The position numbers and the translations under genes were made by a program. Of a stretch of 64,000 bases of DNA, positions 12,038 to 23,999 are shown one piece after another. The number at the start of each line of letters is the position of its first letter. Position 1 is the first letter of the stretch. Origin of the DNA: Bolinopsis microptera (taxonomy: Eukaryota; Ctenophora; Tentaculata; Lobata; Bolinopsidae); assembly GCF_026151205.1 (NCBI RefSeq), contig NC_087083.1:6054460-6118459 (forward strand), given 5' to 3'. Under the pieces are notes generated by a model. It saw only the letters and a list, made by a program, of their open reading frames with translations. It was not told the origin of the DNA and made no database searches.

Positions 12038-12179
12038 AGTGATTATCAAGATTCAAGGTACTAGACTAGAGACTAGATATTACCTGTTATAGTGTTGTAG
12101 GTCAGAGAGGAAGATCACATACAGAATAACTGTGCTTTTCCTTAGTTATTTACAAACAATTGATTTATTAAATAGTTAA
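7958..12179. other. Long non-coding stretch upstream of the FoxG-like gene
   Basis: No convincing coding exon was seen on either strand. It contains the degenerate repeat at 9290-9625, a short duplication with ATTACCAATAGCAAT near 9711-9760, a (CA)n run near 10960, and an (AG)n run near 12008-12031. CACGTG occurs near 8354, 11039, 11427 and 11507. As the 5' flank of a putative developmental regulator, it may hold enhancers; nothing here proves that. Confidence 0.6.
9290..9625. repeat. Degenerate tandem repeat, unit about 55-60 bp
   Basis: Five or six diverged units share GGCAATA, TTGGATT, TAAGTAAATCTTATAAA and AACGCGCTGGCAATACT blocks. Units differ by many substitutions and indels, so the array is old. 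Confidence 0.65.
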
Positions 12180-13079
12180 ATGGGGTTAAAGACTTGGTCT
12201 GAGTCGGGCCAGCGCCGGTAAGTTACCCGGTTTTGTGGCATGTGGTGACGACAATTGCATTTTCCCTCCAAAACTAAAAGACTATCTACCAACTAACCAA
12301 CTAACTAACTAACGAGTTACAATCAATGATTTTGTAAATTAGATCTACGGGTATTAACACAAAACAAGAGTGAACTGTAATTTGAACGGAGGACAGGGCC
12401 CAGAAGAGAGGTCAGGACAAGAGAAGGAAAGAAGTTGCAGGACTACTTACCAATCACAACGAGGAACACACAGTAAAACACACACCTCAACACCGCCCAA
12501 TCACATCGCCCCATTCTCCCAACCGCCCAATCACGGACAAGCAAAGGCTTACAGGACGCCACGGCTATCTACGAGTACACGCAATAAGGTCACATAATAA
12601 TCCCTTAAAATAGAATGTGCTAAATTCGGCAAGCTCGTGCTCGGGGACCAAGGTGTATTAATAGCACCATGAACACCACCTGAACTGTGTTTTAGCACCT
12701 CTGAACTTGAACTGAACTGTGTTTTAGCACCTCTGAAGTGGTGGTGAAGTTTGCCAATGTTTCTCGTTCCGGCCTAAAAGAGGAGGAGGAGGACCTGAAC
12801 AAGGAGAAGGAGGAGGAGCATGCTTCTTTTTCTGTCGATAAGCCGGGTTTACAAGCAATGTCATTTAACTTGCGTGGCTCAAGTAAACTACCCCTGTCCT
12901 CCTCAAGTATTACAAATATGTTAAACGCAGATTCCTACCTGATGACTAAGAGCTCAGTACATGTGAGACTGCGGCTTGATAAAACAAGGGGCCGGATACT
13001 ACATGACCAGGAGTTGGTATTTGGTAAACTTAATGGCAAGGGGGCCGGATACTATAGAAGCATAATATGTTGCACGTAA
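12180..13079 (+). CDS. Possible small uncharacterised gene (weak)
   Basis: A short open segment from ATG 12180 to a strong donor at 12217 (CGCCG|GTAAGT) can join, in phase, to an open segment 12728-13079. The second segment starts after a TGTTTTAG acceptor and ends in TAA, and an AATAAA lies near 13170. It encodes a Glu/Lys-rich stretch (KEEEEDLNKEKEEE) and then a Ser-rich, basic region with no domain I recognise. Another joining, to an open segment ending at 12597, is equally allowed by phase. The second segment has no ATG of its own at its 5' end, so it depends on the splice. This could be chance; I do not assign a function. Confidence 0.25.
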
Positions 13080-15090
13080 GGTACTAAGGTAGGAAACAGG
13101 TGAATGTAGGATGATTGTACGATAATGTACGATGATATAGGATGATGTAGGATGGTGCAGAAAGATAGAGAATAATAAAACTGTATGTTAGTTAACTAAG
13201 ATGGTACGCTAAGAAGAAAGGAGAGCCCCCCCCCCCCCCCCCCCCTCCCCCCTTTACTTGAACTAGACGTGGGGAGGCTGACCATGGTGGTAAACTTAGA
13301 GAGCTGCCGACCTCGAAAGAGGAAAACAGTAACTGAGGAAAGAGTTCAGTGTCTGCTGCTTATCAACGACGCCGATCTGTCCCACACTTATAGTACACAT
13401 ACCCGAAATATGGTTCTTTTATTGGTTAATGTGATGTTATACGTGTTCCTGATTGGCTGATATCTCATCACGTGACCCGATACTAGATCCTGATTGTTCA
13501 GCTCTCCTGCTTCTCACAAGCTCACTGCTTGTTGTGGGAAAACTGCGGATTATTAATAACGATACAGTCGGTAACGGAGTACTTTAATGGTTAATCGGCA
13601 GCATATCCCAACAGTTATTGTATAGTAACTAAGTAACTACATAGTATAGTTCCTACATAGTAGTTCCTTTTCACGTGATATAAGGTCCAGTATTACTGTT
13701 CTGACACGTGACCTAGGATACATGCCAATAAGTGACCAACATTAAGGACAGACAGGGCAATTTACAATGAGAAATATTCCGGTCACACAGTCCTATGGGA
13801 ATTTATGTTGTAATTTAAGTAATTGTCATAGGCTGTCTACTTATGATAGAGTACCACAATTACTGAAATCATAGACAGAGTTTTCACCAATAATTGACAG
13901 CATCACTGGGATTTCTAAAAGGTAGATAAACTATTGCCTCTGCTCATGATAGTATGCATATATAGGCATTATACAATTATGCTATATCACAGTTAAAAAC
14001 GATCAAATGGTCTCTATTTCGCAAAATAATAATATCAGCTATAAACTGAATTGTTGAAATATCGATAAGAAAGATTTTAATATCTTTATCAAAAAATTAA
14101 ATATATGCCAAAAAGAATTCAAACCTTTAAAAATCACCTTACGATGAACGGATGACTTGCAATTGGCATGAATATGGATAAATAATAAAGTAATAAGATG
14201 AAAATGTGAACCAAATTGAAGCATCCCGTCCTTAATAAAGGAATAAAAAAGTAGAGTCTAAAGTAGAGCTTATTCTTTTTATCTCTTCGGAACAACCGAT
14301 AACCGCCCAACCAATCCGTCTCCTAATCATAAACTCCCCACGTGTTTTTACGAACTTTATAATTAATCTACGTTATAAAAATTTAAAATAAAACTTATCG
14401 CCCTGAAACTCTAGTGGCTGAACCACCCTCACTTTCTTTACTAAAGTGAGCTTTTTGATTGGTAGCTAGGGCCCGCAAGTAGCACTAAGACATTCTTAAC
14501 GTCAACCTCATTGGTTTCCCGGTTAAAAGTTCAGTTAATTGGTACCAGCCCTGTAATTAAAATGGTAGATTAACGTGTTAGCTGTGGTGTTTTCGTAGCG
14601 CGGCGAGTGCACATGCGGTAGAGAGTACACGTGGGGGTAATGGAGACTGGCTCACAACTTTAATGGTTCAGCCACTGGGCTCTAAATCTTCTGTGAGCAT
14701 TATAATGCATTAATGAAGAAAGGTTTATGTGGGAGCATGAGTACTAATTAGTAATTAACCGTTTCAACTGTGATGAACAGCTTAATTTAACTACTTTGTT
14801 CAGCTGATGAATCTTGTTATAGATCACACGAACTAGCAGTACTACGTAATATACCGACTTTAGCTACATAAAGGGGCACTAAAATACTTAAAGGTACGAA
14901 TCAAAAAATGCAGCGATGGGAGAAGAACATGAATGGTTCTCTGGTAGCAACTAACATGACGACGACATCACCATCCTCAGAACTAAAGGCAACATAACAA
15001 CAACATTTGCACACTCCTCTGTCTGCTCACGCCCTGTATTCTTCTCATTCTGGTACCCCTGGTCACGGGACAGGCTGTTGTGTCTGCACT
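13080..15090. other. Non-coding stretch with poly-C tract
   Basis: It holds a run of about 20 C near 13227-13246, followed by CTCCCCCC, and scattered CACGTG sites (near 13473, 13674, 13708, 14338 and 14630). No gene was recognised on either strand. An open segment after the poly-C tract starting at 13268 is protein-like for about 22 codons but unsupported. Confidence 0.5.
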
Positions 15091-15094
15091 TCTC

Positions 15095-15505
15095 TCACGT
15101 GACCTCCTCGTCTTTGTAATGAGCTCTCATCCCGGTAGTTGCGATCTCTGCAGCTACTGGCCGGGTTTCTGAATCCTTGGTGCGCGTTATCACGTGTTGG
15201 TCAGGTGGTGCGAGACGCGCGCAGCGAGCTGTGGAGATGGTAAAGTCACGTGGTGTACGGACCATGCAGGCCTGCAGAGGAGTTGGGAGCTAGAGTAGGT
15301 CACGTGGTGTACGGACCAGTAGGTCACGTGATAAGGAAACCATTGTGTTTTATTGTTATTAACAACCAGTGCAGGGTTGCAGCTGAAACATTTATGGTGT
15401 GTAAACTCTATTGTTTATCATTACGACATGAAACGAGATAATACTTCTAGAGCATGCAACTATTGTTACGTAGACGCTGCAGAGGTCCGAGATAGAGACA
15501 CGTGT
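15095..15505. promoter_or_regulatory. CACGTG cluster 1
   Basis: Six CACGTG palindromes lie within about 410 bases. Two of them sit in a duplicated 20-mer, GTCACGTGGTGTACGGACCA, at about 15246 and 15300. CACGTG is the canonical E-box bound by bHLH-Zip factors such as Myc/Max, USF and MITF/TFE. Binding here is inference. Confidence 0.4.
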
Positions 15506-15656
15506 TATAATATTGGGACTTGGAGTTATGGGGATGTTTAGACCAAGAGGAAATGAATTTTCGTTTACTCAAAAAGTAATTTCAGAAAAGTTGGTCACTT
15601 TGTTTTGCATTTTTTTATTACGTACCAATTTTTACCACGTATTTTTTATTACCCTA

Positions 15657-15817
15657 TATATCAGGGACAAAAGGATTTCGCGATTATTTTGGCCAAAAAT
15701 CGCGATACCGCGATTTTTAACAGGCTATACATTAAACTATACATAAAATTTGTCGCAAATTATGGGAAAAATCGCGATTCCGTACATGCCGCGATTTCCT
15801 TTTGTCCCTGCTATATA
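15657..15817. mobile_element. MITE with terminal repeat TATATCAGGGACAAAAGGA
   Basis: The left end TATATCAGGGACAAAAGGA and the right end TCCTTTTGTCCCTGCTATATA are near-perfect inverted repeats 160 bases apart. The interior has several ATCGCGAT-type palindromes and no coding capacity. A piece of the same family is at about 31419-31455 (AATCGCGATTTTCTTTTGTCC). Confidence 0.75.
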
Positions 15818-15819
15818 TG

Positions 15820-17700
15820 AGCCAAAACGGTAGAATATTTTCAAAGAAACAATACACAGATCAGTTATAAGATGAGCTATCATGCTCTATTCTGAAGAAT
15901 TAAGTATGGACGGATATTAAGGAGACTGCAGTTGAAATGAAAAATATATAAGTTTCCAGGTATATACTTTTATTCTTCAGTCAGTGGTTCAGACTTCAGA
16001 CACTCGGGTTGGTCGCACTGTTTTTATACTTTAATTCAACTTAAATACTAAACTACTAAATAACAACTGCAAGCACTTATAAAATCCCTGGAATTCTACA
16101 GTATAAAGAACTGAAGTCAGTTACGCGTAAGACTGTGCAATATGAACACGAAGTATCTTCTACAGAAACCGACCAAGCTGGTCAGAGAAACTAAAGATAG
16201 AAAAAGAGGGTCAGGTAAACAGAACACAACGAATATATGCATCAGGAGACTACCAAAAAACAAGCTAATTCCAGGAAACTCCGTGTTATAGGGTATGTGC
16301 TTACTACCATATATGGTCATGTTTTCTACCGTATAAGGGGATTGTTTACCTGGCAACTTTCATGTATACGGATGTGTTTTCTCTCAATATTTGGAATACC
16401 CGGGAACTAGTAGTGGTATACTTTAGTAAAAGGTTTGCAAATCAAGACATAAAATCCCAGTTATTATTCAGCTTACATAAGGAATTATATGTAATCTTTT
16501 TATTTGAGAGAGCGAATTGTTCTGTCCGCGATTATACAAGCAGATCGGCAAAAATGGTCAAAAATAAAAACTTCTGGAATTACCATGGCAACCACTGGAG
16601 TATGTAAAGGGATACAGGACACCAAATCATTACATAGGTGATGCATTACCAGTTTATTGTATTTTATATTATATGGATCCATTTGAATCGTGGGCGGACG
16701 CATTCAAGGTTTTGTGATGGATTGAGATTTACTTTTGTCAAAGGATAGATTAATTATCGTAGAATTAATGATATTTGAACCATATTGTCACGAATTTTAG
16801 AGGCTTTTTTATTAAAGGCAATTCAAAGTTGAGATTCCTGTCAAATATTGAATATTATAGAATTCAAATATATCCAGATCAAATGTTGTTGACAAATTGG
16901 TTTTGGGTTCGTTTATGAGTCTAACAGATTTCCAGGACAGATTGAAGGTGTTTATTGTTTAAATATTTTGAGCGCACAAATAAAATATGAACGTAACACC
17001 TCAGAAGCAGGACGATTAAGAATTGATGGTTTTTTAAACATTTTGGATATTACAGAAGACAAAATACATAGAAACCTATAAACGCCTCCTGCAGGATTAT
17101 TATAAATCAAGGTAAGTGATTTAATTTATAAATAAAGGATGCGTTTCATTTAATAATATTTCATTATATAATATTGAAAGGCACTTATTATAGAAAAAAC
17201 TGGACGCATATTATATTTTTGTCATTTTACTACGGCAACACCCTTTACAAAAACACCAGTAAACATGTGTTTTCTGTTTTTGTTAATTGCGAACTCCTAA
17301 CGAAAATCAAAATATATCTTAACGCAATCTCCTGCAAATGCAAATATTTATTATAAACGTTGTAGAAGTGAGAGAGGATTATATGATAAACAGTGGAAAA
17401 TGCGTGGCTGCCAATGTTTAGTATAAACACTATTATTATTATAGTGTTTAGTAATGTTTAATGAACCATATATAAACCGACGATAAGCTTATATATATAT
17501 ATAAATATCTCCGGGATTTCGACGCGGGATCATATTATCACTCAGCCCGGCCCGCTGTTAGATAAACATCTCAAGGTGATAACATCCCGCCCCGGAAATT
17601 TGTATAAACCCGGCCCGCTTTTTAGTCGTAACTGATGTTTATCATTCAATTCTCCGACTTACAATAATCAATGATACTGCTGATTAGAACTCGATAATAG
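15820..17700. other. Non-coding AT-rich stretch
   Basis: Open frames here (for example 16362-16607 on + and 16117-16356 on -) have no recognisable domain and look like chance. GC-rich patches near 17520-17620 carry repeated CCCGGCCCGC and GCGGGAT words related to the hairpin at 18226-18255. Confidence 0.5.
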
Positions 17701-17709
17701 TAGAACAGT

Positions 17710-17800
17710 TAGACGCGCGATCACGTGGGCGCGTCACGTGCGTACCACGTGCCACCAATAGCATACGCCGAGTCTATACCACGTGACACGAAAGCGCACC
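17710..17800. promoter_or_regulatory. CACGTG cluster 2
   Basis: Five CACGTG sites lie in about 90 bases, set in GC-rich sequence with GCGC words. No adjacent gene was identified, so the target, if any, is unknown. Confidence 0.45.
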
Positions 17801-18225
17801 ACGTGATAATGATATGAAACATCGTAACCGTCCACTTCTTTTACACGCAAATTCCTGGGAACGTTGCCAAAGCAGCTAATTCTTGGAATTTCTCCAACGC
17901 GTGGCGTGAGAAGTTGGCGACTAGCCAGCTACCTTTATCCGTGCCCTAAAAATAGTATTGTTTTGCTTGCTCTCCTTCCAGCTCTTGTTCCTGCTAACGT
18001 TCAAGCTATTGCTCCACTATGACAGATCGGTTTGACATTCAGATTGATGAACTGCTTTCCAATCGTGTTCCTGCTTTCGACAATCCCTTGTCGAAATCGC
18101 CGGAGATAATTATAATCCATAAACACTTCACGCTCAGGGCTAAATAAATGTAATCCCTCAGCTGGCGCTTCGGGATTACATATTAACACAAAACTCGTGC
18201 GCTGCGCGCACTCGTATGTGTTTAT

Positions 18226-18255
18226 CAGATCATCCCGCTAGCGCGGGATGATCTG
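18226..18255. repeat. Perfect 13-bp-arm hairpin
   Basis: CAGATCATCCCGC and its reverse complement GCGGGATGATCTG flank a 4-base centre. The flanks also contain related words (TGTGTTTATCAG before and TATATAAACCC after), so the hairpin may be the end or core of a GC-rich repeat spanning roughly 17520-18300. Confidence 0.6.
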
Positions 18256-18669
18256 TTATATAAACCCTTTGCGTGGCGGGTTTATGTTATTATAACATAG
18301 TAAAATAACTGAGGACTTTTCCCCGCATTTCCCCGCCTTTTCGGCTTTCGCCTTTTCGACTTTCGAGCAAACTTAGCAACTAGCATGCTAGAAATTCATT
18401 CATGCTTCAGTGGATTTACATAAAAAGAGCAACGCAAAAAAAGGAATTACATTCAAAACCTTAAACAATTACTCAAATACGGATCGTCAAAGGATTGCCG
18501 TAAAACCAATAAAATAAAAGTGCACTGGAATGCGCTACGAAGCGTATAAAGTGACTCCAGGGTTACCGGGTGAGTACGAAACAAAGTAAAGTGGTTAACC
18601 CTCTCGCACTATACCGTGACTGGGGGGCTACTAAACCTGCGGTTTCATATATTCTGTTTACCCTGCAAC

Positions 18670-18865
18670 GTGGTCACGTGAGAGTGAGCTGGATCACGTG
18701 ACCATTATATACCAGTCACTTGACTGCAAGGCAATACGCGCTTCACGCCATCTGAGCAGATGACTGCCTACGTGAGCAGATCATGTGTCACGTGACATTG
18801 CGCGCCAATCAGCATGCATCACGTGGGCGAGCGCGCCAATAGGAGGGGAGGAGAAGTCACGTGGT
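18670..18865. promoter_or_regulatory. CACGTG cluster 3
   Basis: Five CACGTG sites in about 190 bases alternate with GCGCGCCAAT words near 18802 and 18830, which resemble E2F-like plus CCAAT-like elements. This looks like a CpG-rich regulatory patch. No start codon with good coding potential follows it. Confidence 0.45.
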
Positions 18866-19719
18866 CAAAGCAAAACGCTTGTTATAACAGACTTAGTGTA
18901 AATAAGGAAAGTTATGGTGCTTCACCGCACGGTCTGAAAATAAAACATTATATAGTGGTTTTTAACATCCTACCACATGCAGCTCCACCACTTTGTTTAT
19001 TTTAAGTACTTGGACTGATGTTGTATAATATTAATGTAAACACTGGGTTTTGTAACGAGTGTGCTGTTGCGTAAACAGCAAGCAACATTATAAACACAAA
19101 TCATACACCTTACACGGTACACTTGCATCTTAATCAGAAACAATTCCGCGGGAGTTTAGCGAGCAATACAAAAAATCGGGTTATACACATCTATAGATGA
19201 GAAGATTTCTTGAGAAAAGCAAAAAACAATAGTCAATAATACCCTATATATATAATATATATATATAATATATACGGTATACCCAACAATATTTTCGGGG
19301 AAGTTTGGTTCAAGCCAAACTGTAAAGGAACTAATTACAAAGTTACAAGATTTTACAATATTGTGATCCTAGAAACTGGGAAATTGTATGATATTACATC
19401 GAGAGGTTCATAAAACATGCCAGCTACTAAAAGACAAATTCTGTATATTCTGTATTATATAGCCATGTGCTGGAATTTATCCAGGAGTTCAGGCACATAC
19501 GCAGATATTTTTGGGGGTTTTCATTTCAGCAGTTCCTGTGAAGGAAGCATGAAATTAATTATTGTTAATAAAAAAGAATCACGAAATTTTGCTACTTTAA
19601 TTTTGCAATTGCTATACATCTTTTGTCGATCAAGGCCGCTTTGATCATTAATATAGCTAAATGTTTTGCGAAAACCTTTCATCCTGTCTCGCTAATTAAG
19701 TCGAATATTTTTTAAAACT

Positions 19720-20606
19720 TACTTACTTGTACTTGAAAAGGTCTCCTCCTAGTCGTTGGAGTGGCCTGCACCACATAGTAACTCCTTTCTCCGGCGTATT
19801 AGACCTCTCCAGTGAACCCTGTCTGTAGCTTGTTGTTCTGCATCTTCTATCGTGATGTTATCGACACCTGTGAAGATTGCTGCATCCTCCCGGACACATG
19901 ACAACCAGTTTTTCCGAGGTCTACCTCTTGACCTTTTACCATGCTTTGGGATCCAGTGCAGAAGATAGTTGGGTATTCTTTCTTCTGGCATCCTCACCAC
20001 ATGGCCAAACCATCGGAGTCTAGCTGCTCGTACGAAAGTATCAACAGGGGCGATGTTAGCCCGCTTAAGTACATCAGCATTAGATACATGATAAAACCAT
20101 TTGATTTTCAGGATTCTCCTCAGACATCTATGATGGAACACCTCAAATCTTTTCATCTGCGTCTGTGTGGTATTCCATACCTCACTTCCATAAAGCAGTA
20201 TAGTGAGCACAGCTGCTTTGTAAATTCTGATTTTAGTTGGAGTCTTAATGCTGCGACTGTACCATATACTGCTAAGCTGATAGAATGCCCCAGAGGCCTT
20301 TTGAATTCGAGCTGATAGTTCTTTGTCAATTGTTCCATTCGCACTGATGATTGCACCCAAGTAAGTGAAATTGCTGACCTGCTGTATTGGGAAACCTTCC
20401 ACATTGATGTCCATAGTGTCGTCTTTAGAATACGGCCTCTGCGATGCACTTTTGCTGACAACCATGCTCTGTGTTTTGCCAGCATTAATCTTCAGACCCG
20501 CATAGGCACTGTATTTGCAGAGAAGGTCAGTGGTTTCCTGCAGCCCCTCTTTTGAGTTATCTAACATGGCCATGTCATCAGCGTAATCAGTGTCCAAGAG
20601 ATGTTT
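19720..20606 (-). mobile_element. 5'-truncated non-LTR retrotransposon (LINE), reverse-transcriptase C-terminal part
   Basis: An open frame on the minus strand (19749-20756) encodes, from about residue 55 on, the second half of a LINE reverse transcriptase. It starts at the catalytic box DYADDMAML, followed by GLKINAGKTQ, FTYLGAIIS, LLYGSEVW and the downstream RLRWFGHVVRMP box, then GRPRKNW near the end. The first 50 or so residues do not look like reverse transcriptase, so the insertion junction is near 20606 and the element is 5'-truncated as usual for LINEs. The 3' end carries a short AAGT-type tail near 19722-19738. The frame is uninterrupted, which suggests a fairly recent copy. It lacks the fingers, endonuclease and ORF1, so it cannot move on its own. 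RTE/I-like clades use similar wording, but I cannot fix the clade. Confidence 0.85.
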
Positions 20607-23500
20607 CTCTTGGACCGAAAATACTGAAGATAAAGAGAAAAACGAAGAATTATCGAGCATGTTAAAGTTGTATACCCTAAAACTCTCAGTTCCACTGCTT
20701 TGTCCACAGTTTTGCCCAGTTTGGTAGTATAAACTTATAAAGAAGTAACAGTACACTCACACTAACATAAATATAATGGTACACAAAGTGAGCCCTATGT
20801 TTTCCTGATGCTGAAGACAATAACACTATAACAGAATAACTGCACGTGCAGGGTAAACACTGTATATTGTCCTCTGCAAAGTTATTGTGCTCTGCAAAGT
20901 TATTGTCCTCTGCAAAGTTATTGTGCTAGCTGTGAAAGAAAATGATGTCATTGCTTCTGCAGAGTCTGCAGAAAAGTGGACCACAAATTAATATTGGTTC
21001 AAACAGCAATATATATTGCTGACTTCTAAAGGCCGTCGAAATTGTATAGATGATCAAAACTTAGGAAGTTAGGAATGCTTATAAAATGTTGGTTTTATGA
21101 TGTCTTAAATCTGACCACGATCTTCTCGCGAAGAGAAAGTACTTGTATAAATAAAATAGCCTATACACTTCTACACTTATACAGTATACCTCATATCACT
21201 ATATTATTATATATCACTATATATTATATCACTATATATTATATCAGGAGATTCAATGATTTAACATAAAAGGTTCAAGCGTTCTACATATGACTATAAT
21301 ACCACTACTATAAATTAAACTCGACCAAAAGTCCAAAGCAGTAAAAACACAAAAAAGTTGCCAAAAAGGGACCCTCCGTTGAAAAACATTTTAGCACTCA
21401 AATGGATTTACGGAGTTGAAAACTTGCGATTTTTAGCACGGTATTATTAAAAAATAATATATAGAAAAGCTAAAGATTGTCATTTTATAATTTTGATTTA
21501 GGCTATAGATTTTTTATAATTATTATCAACTTTTTTTTTTAATTGTAGTTGACGAAGTGAAAGTCTACACACTGAGTGGAGACTCTCACTTCGTCAACTA
21601 CAATTCAAAATAAATGATTGACCCACTCATAAGAGCAAAAAAAGATTACTAATTATTATTAACGTCGGAAGGGAGAAAAGATTGACGATAGAAAATGTCG
21701 TTCTTTCATCAAAGTTGGACTGCGTCGTTGCGTAACAACATCAAAAGATTGCACGTGCGCGAGCAAGCACAGATTATAAATGCGCGTTGCCGTGCTTTAT
21801 GATGCGTCACATTTACGCTCACTCTATCACTTATATAGTTATATTCATAACTTAGGTTGTGATTGATATTTTTGATGCGATAAAAAGTAAAAAGTATTGT
21901 TTAGGAAATATTAAACATATTTTTGTCATTGTCAAATAAAATATATATGCTTTTTACATTAGAACGTATCTGATTTTTTTTTAATTTCATAAAATAATGC
22001 TTTCGACTTATAGCGGATTTTTAATAAAAATATACAATAAAGCATTGAACCTCAAAAGACCAGGGCTTTAAACTAAAAGTTGCCGACTAAAACCAGGGAA
22101 ACTGGTTTTACAATTCACAATTGCTCCAGTTCTTCTTCTGAATAAAAATTGCAGGACGTATGGGTGGCAAATAAAATAATAACAAAGCAGCGCAGATTGA
22201 GATAATTATCAGTTTAATTGCCAACAAATGCTGAGAAAACACTGCAGATTTTCCTTGTTTACTGCTTGCAAATTTGCCTAATGTATCCATTTCCTTGACC
22301 TAATCCTTGCTGCCAATACCCGCTCAATTTCACCACCCTCCGCTCAATCAAACCTGCCCACGTGCATGCGCGCCTCTCCAATGGATTGCAGGAGATTCGA
22401 TGATCATGACGTGATCACGGATGCAATGAAAATTGTGGAGATATGCATATGGTTGTTTTGTACCAAACAATGGACCTGTGTTTGCTATCGTATTATATTG
22501 TGCAACTTAACGCTAATCAGCTCTTACTAGAAGAATTTCCGCCATTATTGCCTCCGCAACATCTACCTCCGCAATCATTCCTAAGCAGCATCTGCCAATC
22601 CTGGCCAAGACGCACGTCGGGAGTACTGACTATTAAGATTAATGTGACGAGGTGTGTTTTATTGGCATTTAAACGTTGGTATTTGTAATATGTGGCGAAG
22701 AAAATATGTGATATTTTAAAAACAATTAGATGATTGTCACTTTATAATGATCAGAACATAAACTTAAAATCGGGCAATCATATTTCTAACTAAATCCATC
22801 GTTTTTCATTTGCAAAGATCAGGATATTAGTCCGAAAGTGTCTGAAATACCGAATCAAACCAAACTTTTCCTTTCAACTATGAGTGCACTGGAGATGGAA
22901 CCACAAGTAAAAATGTTGAAGGGAACAAGAAACGTAAATCCGGATCAAAACATTATTGATATAGATGATATGTTTCTTGGGTAAATTTGTATTGATCCCG
23001 TTTGTTGCGACAAGGAAAAGGATCTTATCAGGAAGGGAACAGGAAACGTTCATAAAAAACATCTGTGTAAATATTCACAGCAGTTCAAATGGATATCATA
23101 AAAAAATACAATTAATATAATTAATGTATTGTAAAATTACACCCTCAAAGTGTGACGAAACGAAACACAGTATTTACTACCCCGCTACTAGTACCATGCG
23201 ACAAAGATATTGCATAAAATATATCTAAACAATTTACACAATACGGTGCCCATGTCTGAGCGGCTCATTTCAAAAACAGTCATCCTCGGAGCAGAAAGTT
23301 GAAAATAAAATCGGGTTTTATAAAATCAAGAAAGGACGTAGAATGGGGGGAGGGGGGGGGGTTAAATTAGATTAACGGGTGAAACGGAATTAAAGTTATA
23401 TACATTCAATATAATTGATTTTATTGACGCACCGAAAAACAAACTAAAAAATAATAAGAGGATTCTCGAAAAAAACATCACACAAAAAATACCTAACCAC
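20607..23500. other. Non-coding stretch with microsatellites and a hairpin
   Basis: It contains three tandem TCCTCTGCAAAGTTATTG-like units at about 20868-20931, an ATATC-type microsatellite at about 21190-21247, the hairpin at 21536-21610, CACGTG sites near 20843, 21752 and 22360, and a G-run near 23344-23360. Small open frames (for example 22443-22688 on +) have no recognisable domains. Confidence 0.55.
21536..21610. repeat. 25-bp stem hairpin, precursor-miRNA-sized
   Basis: AATTGTAGTTGACGAAGTGA at 21541 and TCACTTCGTCAACTACAATT at 21586-21605 pair, and the stem continues inward for 5 more bases with one mismatch. The loop is about 15 bases, and a few more T/A pairs extend the base. The size and near-perfect stem fit either a tiny MITE or a small-RNA hairpin. 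There is no evidence of expression. Confidence 0.6.
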
Positions 23501-23504
23501 TAAC

Positions 23505-23960
23505 AAAAGTCTAACGAGGCTATAACTGATCATACAAATATTTTTTCAACTTACTCTTAAAAGACACAATATTATCGATGTTATGGACTTTAATAGGGAG
23601 AGTTTTAGGATTCAGGTGTATAGTAGATACAAAATTTATTCGAAAATTACCCTGCAATTCACATTATATCTAATCAGTGACGTCACTTTTAATTATAAAG
23701 TTATAACTAACAGTCGTGCCTTACTTTAGTCGTTTAATAACGATGGTTTACTTCCTAAAACAATTCTTTATGGGACCCATTTCTAAAAAAACAGACAATT
23801 TTATCGAATTTAATTTTCTACTGAAAAGTTTCTGATCAATATATTTAAGCTCTTTAAAGTAAGTATTTGGTAATAAAGTAATAAGGTTAAGCAGTGAGTC
23901 TCGCTCTAACTTACTGGCCTTACTACTTAATATACTGTCTTCAAATATCTGACTATCCTA
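23505..23960 (-). pseudogene. Decayed coding fragment, possibly a LINE C-terminal tail
   Basis: Two open segments on the minus strand are separated by stops. The proximal one (about 23700-23950) reads like a real protein (SKLERDSLLNLI, then LKYIDQKLFSRK). The distal one ends in SFKSKLKKYLYDQL before a stop, wording typical of the last residues of some LINE reverse transcriptases. I see no catalytic motif, so this is a tentative call. It lies just downstream of the receptor gene's stop on the same strand. Confidence 0.35.
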
Positions 23961-23999
23961 CACTAAAGTACTATAGTAGTATACTTATAAGCCCCCTTA

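Noticed and set aside
18019-18156. Short ATG-started frame beginning MTDRFDIQIDELL
   Set aside because: Only about 45 codons, no splice partners and no recognisable family; it lies in the GC-rich repeat patch.
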